Shown piece by piece: positions 59,816 to 64,000 of a stretch of DNA of 64,000 bases. Position 1 is the stretch's first letter, and the number at the start of each line of letters is the position of its first letter. The notes beneath the pieces are model-generated. The model had not been told where the DNA came from, did not search any database, and worked only from the letters and a program-made list of their open reading frames with translations. The translations under genes were made by a program, and so were the position numbers. Origin of the DNA: Eretmocerus hayati (taxonomy: Eukaryota > Arthropoda > Insecta > Hymenoptera > Aphelinidae); NCBI GenBank assembly GCA_029851415.1, contig CM056742.1:15293736-15357735 (forward strand), given 5' to 3'.

Positions 59816-59996
59816 ATATAAGAAGATGCCGCTTGCATGCGGGCAGTACCCGTTGTGACCTCATATTGGCCGGAGGCTCTGTCGGCCAAACTAGCATCAA
59901 AGAGTGTATATAGCATATATCTCTTTGGATTTGACCACTCTTCCGTGCCAATCCCTCAAGCTCCAGCTCGTTCCCACAATACATTTCTGACAATAC

Positions 59997-60118
59997 CATT
60001 CACACGTGTTTCTTCTACAAAGATAATTTTCGCGACCGATGTCTAGCAAGACTTCCTTGCCATTAATTTCTCTGTTCTGATTATCAGCACTTTTCCGAAA
60101 CAACTCCTCCTAGCTCTT
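59997..60118 (-). pseudogene. Upstream half of the open frame split by the provirus
   Basis: A minus-strand frame bounded upstream by an in-frame TAG near 60115 and entering the provirus edge without a stop. In frame with 35411-35656 across the pre-insertion site. No start codon or splice acceptor is clear. Confidence 0.3.
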
Positions 60119-60393
60119 AGTAACAGCAGCTGATCGTCTTTCCCTTTCTTTTTTCGCAACATGATCCCTGCTCATGCAGCATCGCATCTTTCGTGTTTTG
60201 GAACATTGCGTGGCGACCTGACAACATAGTCTTGCACGCCAGAAACATAGTGCTGACGTTTGATTTTTTTCACGGGCAGTATTTTCGGTTCTAGTATCCG
60301 AGTATTTGCAGGTTTGATCACCTTAATAAAATTTTGGATTGAATTTTGGTCGGATGTTTTGGTTCCCGGTATGATTCCTGATCGAAGCATCTG
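60119..60393. other. No gene recognised
   Basis: Short overlapping frames only. Confidence 0.35.
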
Positions 60394-60823
60394 GATTTTC
60401 GCAAGTTTGGTTGCTATCTTAGGTTTTGGGAATGATTTTTCTCTTAAACAGATTTCTCAGGCCGAGTTTCCGAGTCTTTGCGATTTTGGGGGCCTCTGGA
60501 TTTTCGGAATGGATGCTCCCCTCCCCCATGATAATTTCTAGCTTAGATGTTAGACGGTGATTCTGTAGTGGGAGACTAAACTTGCGCTCAAAGGCGCAGG
60601 TTTTTTCCAAGTTTCAAAGAATTTCGCGGAGACTCGCAGGGAAGTCTCGCACTACGGAATCACGATTCTCACATCAAAGCTAGGAATTATCACGGGAGAG
60701 GGGAGTATCAATTCCAAAACCCAAGAGGCCCTCAAAACTGCAAAAACTCGGAAACTCGTCCTCAGAGATCTATTCAAGGAAAATCATTTCCAGAACCTAG
60801 AAGAGCAACGAAACTTGCGAATC
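60394..60823. repeat. Foldback repeat, 430 bp
   Basis: 60394-60542 is repeated in inverse at 60679-60823 (about 80-85 percent by eye). The loop side has further paired blocks, such as GTAGTG/CACTAC and GAGACT/AGTCTC. Possibly a diverged MITE. Confidence 0.65.
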
Positions 60824-60877
60824 AATGACATTAAATTCGTAAATCGGCGTTGGAGGACTAATTTTTATTTCTCTATG

Positions 60878-61031
60878 GTTGACCTCGGATTTGAGGCCAT
60901 TTTTAATGAGAAATTATCGATCGGGGTTTGATCGTCGAGCTGTTAGTCGAAGGAAATCTTGATTAACATCTCGACGATCAAACCCCCATCGATAATTTCG
61001 CATTAAAAATGGCCTCAAATCCGAGGTCAAC
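60878..61031. repeat. Near-perfect hairpin, 154 bp
   Basis: GTTGACCTCGGATTTGAGGC and its inverse close a stem of about 60 bp that runs through GTTTGATCGTCGAG/CTCGACGATCAAAC, with a loop of about 30 bases. Confidence 0.8.
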
Positions 61032-62010
61032 AATAAAAAATGCCTCAATTCCGATTCCAATAACCGTGCTGCATAATTTCGATGAGGAATTTTCTGGTCT
61101 TCCAGATTATGATGTCTGATTGGGGTTTCAATTAACCGGGACAGCCTATTTCCCATTCAGTCCTATTCTCAGAGAAGATGATAAGAAAACGCCGGTAGGT
61201 CATATCTCAGAGAGAATTTGATGGTATATTCTCGAATATCAGAGAATTCCACCCCGAAATCATGCAGCACGATGATTTTTGGAATGTATTTTTGGATTGG
61301 AGTACAGGCTGGAAGAATGAAAGTGGTGGTGCATGCCTCGATATTCCTGTGAGCCTTCATGCAATAATTAGTTTTCTTCCAGAGCTCGTGGCTCGGACAG
61401 GGAATATTGCAAAAAAATTTCACAAGAGACCAATTTTGTGGAGTTTTTGGACGGTCTTTGATAATATTTTTGAATTCTTTCGGTCAAATCACTTTCTCTA
61501 AATCTACGAGTGATTGATTGACGAATAATTTTCTTCATTTCCCAACGTCAACTGGAAGAAAATGTTTAAAGCATATGAGTCGGTAGCATTTTTTATGATG
61601 TTGAGGATGCTTTACGTAGAATTCCTGTCCGAAGAACCGCATCGGCGATTTCGTTGACTTACTGAGACTAGCCATTATCCATCAATTCTGCAGGGAACTG
61701 TGGATGGGACAAAATTTCTTATCTTGGAATTCGAATCCTCATATGCTCTTCATATTCGATCAATTGATATAGATTTCCCCTGAGAAACTTAAATGGATCT
61801 GGCGTCTGTTATGAGAGTTCTTATGGTGCCAGAAAAAAGCTTTCATAAGCGTAAAAGCTCTTAGCAATTTTGGAAAGAACGTTGATGATAGCACCAAGAA
61901 TTTTTTTAGTACATCGATTGACCAATATCAAGCGCACATTATCTCTCAACTTCATCTATCATCCTCGTGACATGATTCATTTTTCAAATGTTGTTCATAA
62001 ACTTCTTTAG
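61032..62010. other. 5' flank or first intron of the third receptor gene
   Basis: Open frames at 61169-61501 on both strands show no motif. The next exon opens in mid-codon after TTCTTTAG, so an upstream coding exon of the receptor must exist here or earlier; I could not find it. Confidence 0.35.
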
Positions 62011-62877
62011 TTATGAAATAAGAGCCGTAGACAGTCTCTATGTCAAAGGATTCCCAGTTCTGACTGTAACTGTGAGAGCAAGAAACCATATTAACCTGGT
62101 AGAGTCAATTATGGGTTTCTTAGATATTCTCTTCCAAATCCAAGCCATCTCCTTTTCATTGGCGGTGGGCAGCCCACATATCCAGAATGAACATCCTTTG
62201 TTGGATTGTGGAGGAAATGATCAAGTTTTCTACTTAGCTGTAAGTTCTCATCGTATATTCTCAAATGTCTGATGATTCGCACATTATTGCAATTCATTTC
62301 ATTGTTTCTTTGAAACAGGAACACATAGCCCACCAGTGTTTCAGCGACAGTGGAACTCTTGCTCTGAGTAACGAGTCTTTGAACCAGTCAGTATCCAATA
62401 TGTTGGATTTGCCTATGCCCATGAACATCTTTAGGACAGGCAAAGACTCTCCCATGAAAAAACATTTCCGCCATAAGAACGTTTTCAAATTGAATGAGGA
62501 AATTGTGAGAAACTTGACTGAATCAGCGCGTAGTGTTATAATGATGGTTCAAGTGGATATGAACATTACAAAATTGTTGGACGAGTTCAGAAATTCCATC
62601 TGGTGGAGACACGATGCACCATATCTCCTAATAGATGGGAGCGAGGATCAGAGCTGTGCAAGGGCAAATGAAATCCTGACGACACTTTGGACCTTCAAGA
62701 TACTGAATGCCATATTTTTGTGCAAGAAGCCTGCTAATCGTCCTAGAATCTTAACTCTCAATCCGTATCAAAGTACTTTTCCTCATTCTTGGAAGGCACT
62801 AGAGAATGTGGATGCTTCAAAGCAAAGTATTACTCTTCTTCTGTACAACTTGGGACTGGAGAAGACACTACCTGAGG
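62011..62877 (+). CDS. Ionotropic receptor (IR), 5' part; gene continues past the window
   Basis: Two exons on the plus strand, 62011-62239 and 62319-62877, joined by GTAAGT...AACAG in phase. The second is 559 nt, the same as the matching exon at 18380-18938. Shared segments include MGFLDILFQIQAISFSLA, LLDEFRNSIWWRHDAPYLLI and FKILNAIFLCKKPANRPRIL. No stops. The exon ends at a GTGAGC donor in phase 1, as in the relative, so the ligand-binding/channel exon is expected downstream. It is not seen by 64000; the equivalent intron at 16.7-18.4 kb is 1.67 kb, so it may lie just outside. A chemosensory channel subunit by family. Confidence 0.78.
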
Positions 62878-64000
62878 GTGAGCTCTTGATTCCATAGAAC
62901 ATGAATTGTGAATCATTCGCTCTCACGACTGATCATAATGGATTGCGATAAAGAGCGCAAAAGCTCAATTTTGCACATGGAATGACTTCTTTTGGCCCGA
63001 GCAAATGCAAGGGTCAAAATCGTCATGATAAGGCGAGAACTACGTCTTGTGCCCGCTAAAATGTGAGTGGGAGTAGAAAATCCGTGCGAGCAGACCGCTT
63101 TTGCGTACAATGTATTGAAATATTGTATTTCGATACGAAGGTGTTTTCGCACCTGACATGGTGGTCCTGAAGCCGGAAAAAGATGGACGAAAATGACGAA
63201 AAAAAGTGAGCACGCTATCATTTTCCTTGCAAGTTTTCACTGAAGAATTCATTTTCACCGAAATCGGATCTGCTTCCGCCTTTTTATGCAGCAATGGGTT
63301 GTATTTTCGCATTTGAACCAATGTAACTTCAGCCAAATTTCAGCCTTCGAGGGTCATCTTGCACGGTAAAGCCTCCAACTCCGAACCACTTGATTATTCT
63401 TCAACGTATCTTAACTCATTTTTTGATCGTCTGGGCGTAAATGAATCATTTGCACACTGTTTGTCGCTTTTCATTTGCTCACAGAAGATCAAAAATATAG
63501 TATGATACTCGGGCGCAACGGTTTCCGCTTTCTCGTGACTATTTAGACCCGAGCCGCAGGCGAGGGTCTAAAAAAGTCACTCGAAATGCTAAAACCGTCG
63601 TTTGCGCCCTTGTATCATAATATACTATTGTAGATATTGACAAGAGCTTGAAAATCAGCCGAGGTACGTTGGGTTTCGAATCACCAGAGCTAATATATGC
63701 CATTTTCGAGGAGTATGAATTTCATTTTCCGAAATCACGCAATCCTTTTTCTATGACCAATCGAAGCTTCGCGAGAATCTAACTCCGGCGCATCTTAGTA
63801 TTTTCCAACGTACCTCATCTTATTTCAAAACTAATTACAAAATCTTCACAATGAGTTGTGGTGCGTTGAGTTTGAGTGGCTCAGGGACAGAATTTTTATG
63901 TGAATGAGGCATGAATGTCGTTTTCCACAGACATTTTCAAGCATCCTCGAGCTTGAGATTCTAGTGCATGTATTACCGTATTCTCTCGTTCGGTTCACAT
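62878..64000. other. Intron of the third receptor gene, with dispersed repeat
   Basis: No exon found. Holds the repeat copy at 63424-63628. Open frames on the minus strand (62913-63336) resemble nothing known. Confidence 0.45.
63424..63628. repeat. Dispersed ~205-bp repeat, copy 2
   Basis: Same order of parts as 54713-54916: TTTTTGATCGTCTG...GATCAAAAA, then ATAGTATGATACTCGGGCGC...TTTGCGCCC...ACTAT, with a GACCCGAGCCGCAGGCGAGG core. Confidence 0.7.

Larger units (their letters stand above)
35661..59992 (+). mobile_element. Errantivirus-like Ty3/gypsy provirus with env, defective, expanded by insertions
   Basis: LTRs at both ends begin TGTCATCACG and end TGACA, and the whole is flanked by the 4-bp duplication ATAC (35657-35660 and 59993-59996). 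Order is LTR, primer-binding site, gag, protease, reverse transcriptase, RNase H, integrase, env, polypurine tract, LTR, as in insect endogenous retroviruses of the gypsy group. Gross length is 24.3 kb. Subtracting the seven recognised first-level insertions leaves about 8.0 kb, the normal size for this group. All the genes carry stops, frameshifts or insertions, so it cannot replicate by itself. Confidence 0.9.
58579..59992 (+). repeat. 3' LTR, interrupted twice
   Basis: Starts TGTCATCACGG and ends CTGACA. About 477 bp after removal of the insertions at 58699-59499 and 59685-59815. It aligns with the 5' LTR along its full length. Confidence 0.88.

Overview
The window is insect nuclear DNA: AT-rich, with split genes, canonical GT-AG introns and animal-type poly(A) signals. 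Nup62 and an SLC35G-type transporter sit beside ionotropic-receptor (IR) genes of the divergent insect type. Holometabolous insect is well supported; Hymenoptera is my best guess but is not proven by anything decisive here. Host genes fill only a small part of the window. Most of it is transposons, many inserted into one another.

Layout. 1-4.4 kb: last exon of Nup62, then a complete three-exon EamA/DMT transporter gene. 4.8-7.3 kb: two foldback elements. 9-10.4 kb: a broken IR gene (minus strand). 10.7-11.4 kb: a TTAA-site MITE inserted in a TTAA of another copy of itself. 12-13.6 kb: hairpins and a possible structured RNA. 15.4-19.2 kb: an IR gene with a long open channel exon (minus strand). 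20.6-33.7 kb: a 13.1-kb hAT-type foldback element with an 8-bp target duplication; its arms are head-to-head arrays of a ~185-bp repeat. 35.7-60.0 kb: a Ty3/gypsy provirus with an env gene (errantivirus-like), flanked by a 4-bp duplication. Its own sequence is only ~8 kb; seven first-level insertions stretch it to 24.3 kb. 60-64 kb: hairpin elements and the 5' part of a third IR gene (plus strand), which runs to or past the window edge.

How it fits together. The provirus acts as a trap that records order: a pogo/Tigger-like element (itself holding a TTAA MITE) in the 5' LTR; a solo LTR in pol; a 1.2-kb insert after RNase H; an 8.6-kb P element with a THAP-type transposase gene in integrase; a 3.8-kb foldback element in env; and two MITEs in the 3' LTR. 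Target duplications of 2, 2, 4, 5, 8, 2 and 2 bp mark the seven events, so at least five transposition mechanisms have acted at this one locus. The IR copies share exon phases, and the two open ones share an exact 559-nt exon, so they are a local duplication family in which one copy has decayed.

The most unusual structures are the 13.1-kb hAT-type foldback with higher-order inverted arrays; the 3.8-kb foldback that independently has the same architecture with ~178-bp repeats; and the P element, whose ~676-bp inverted repeats each carry a tRNA-like segment with a T run behind it. I see no CRISPR array, rRNA gene or bacterial operon.
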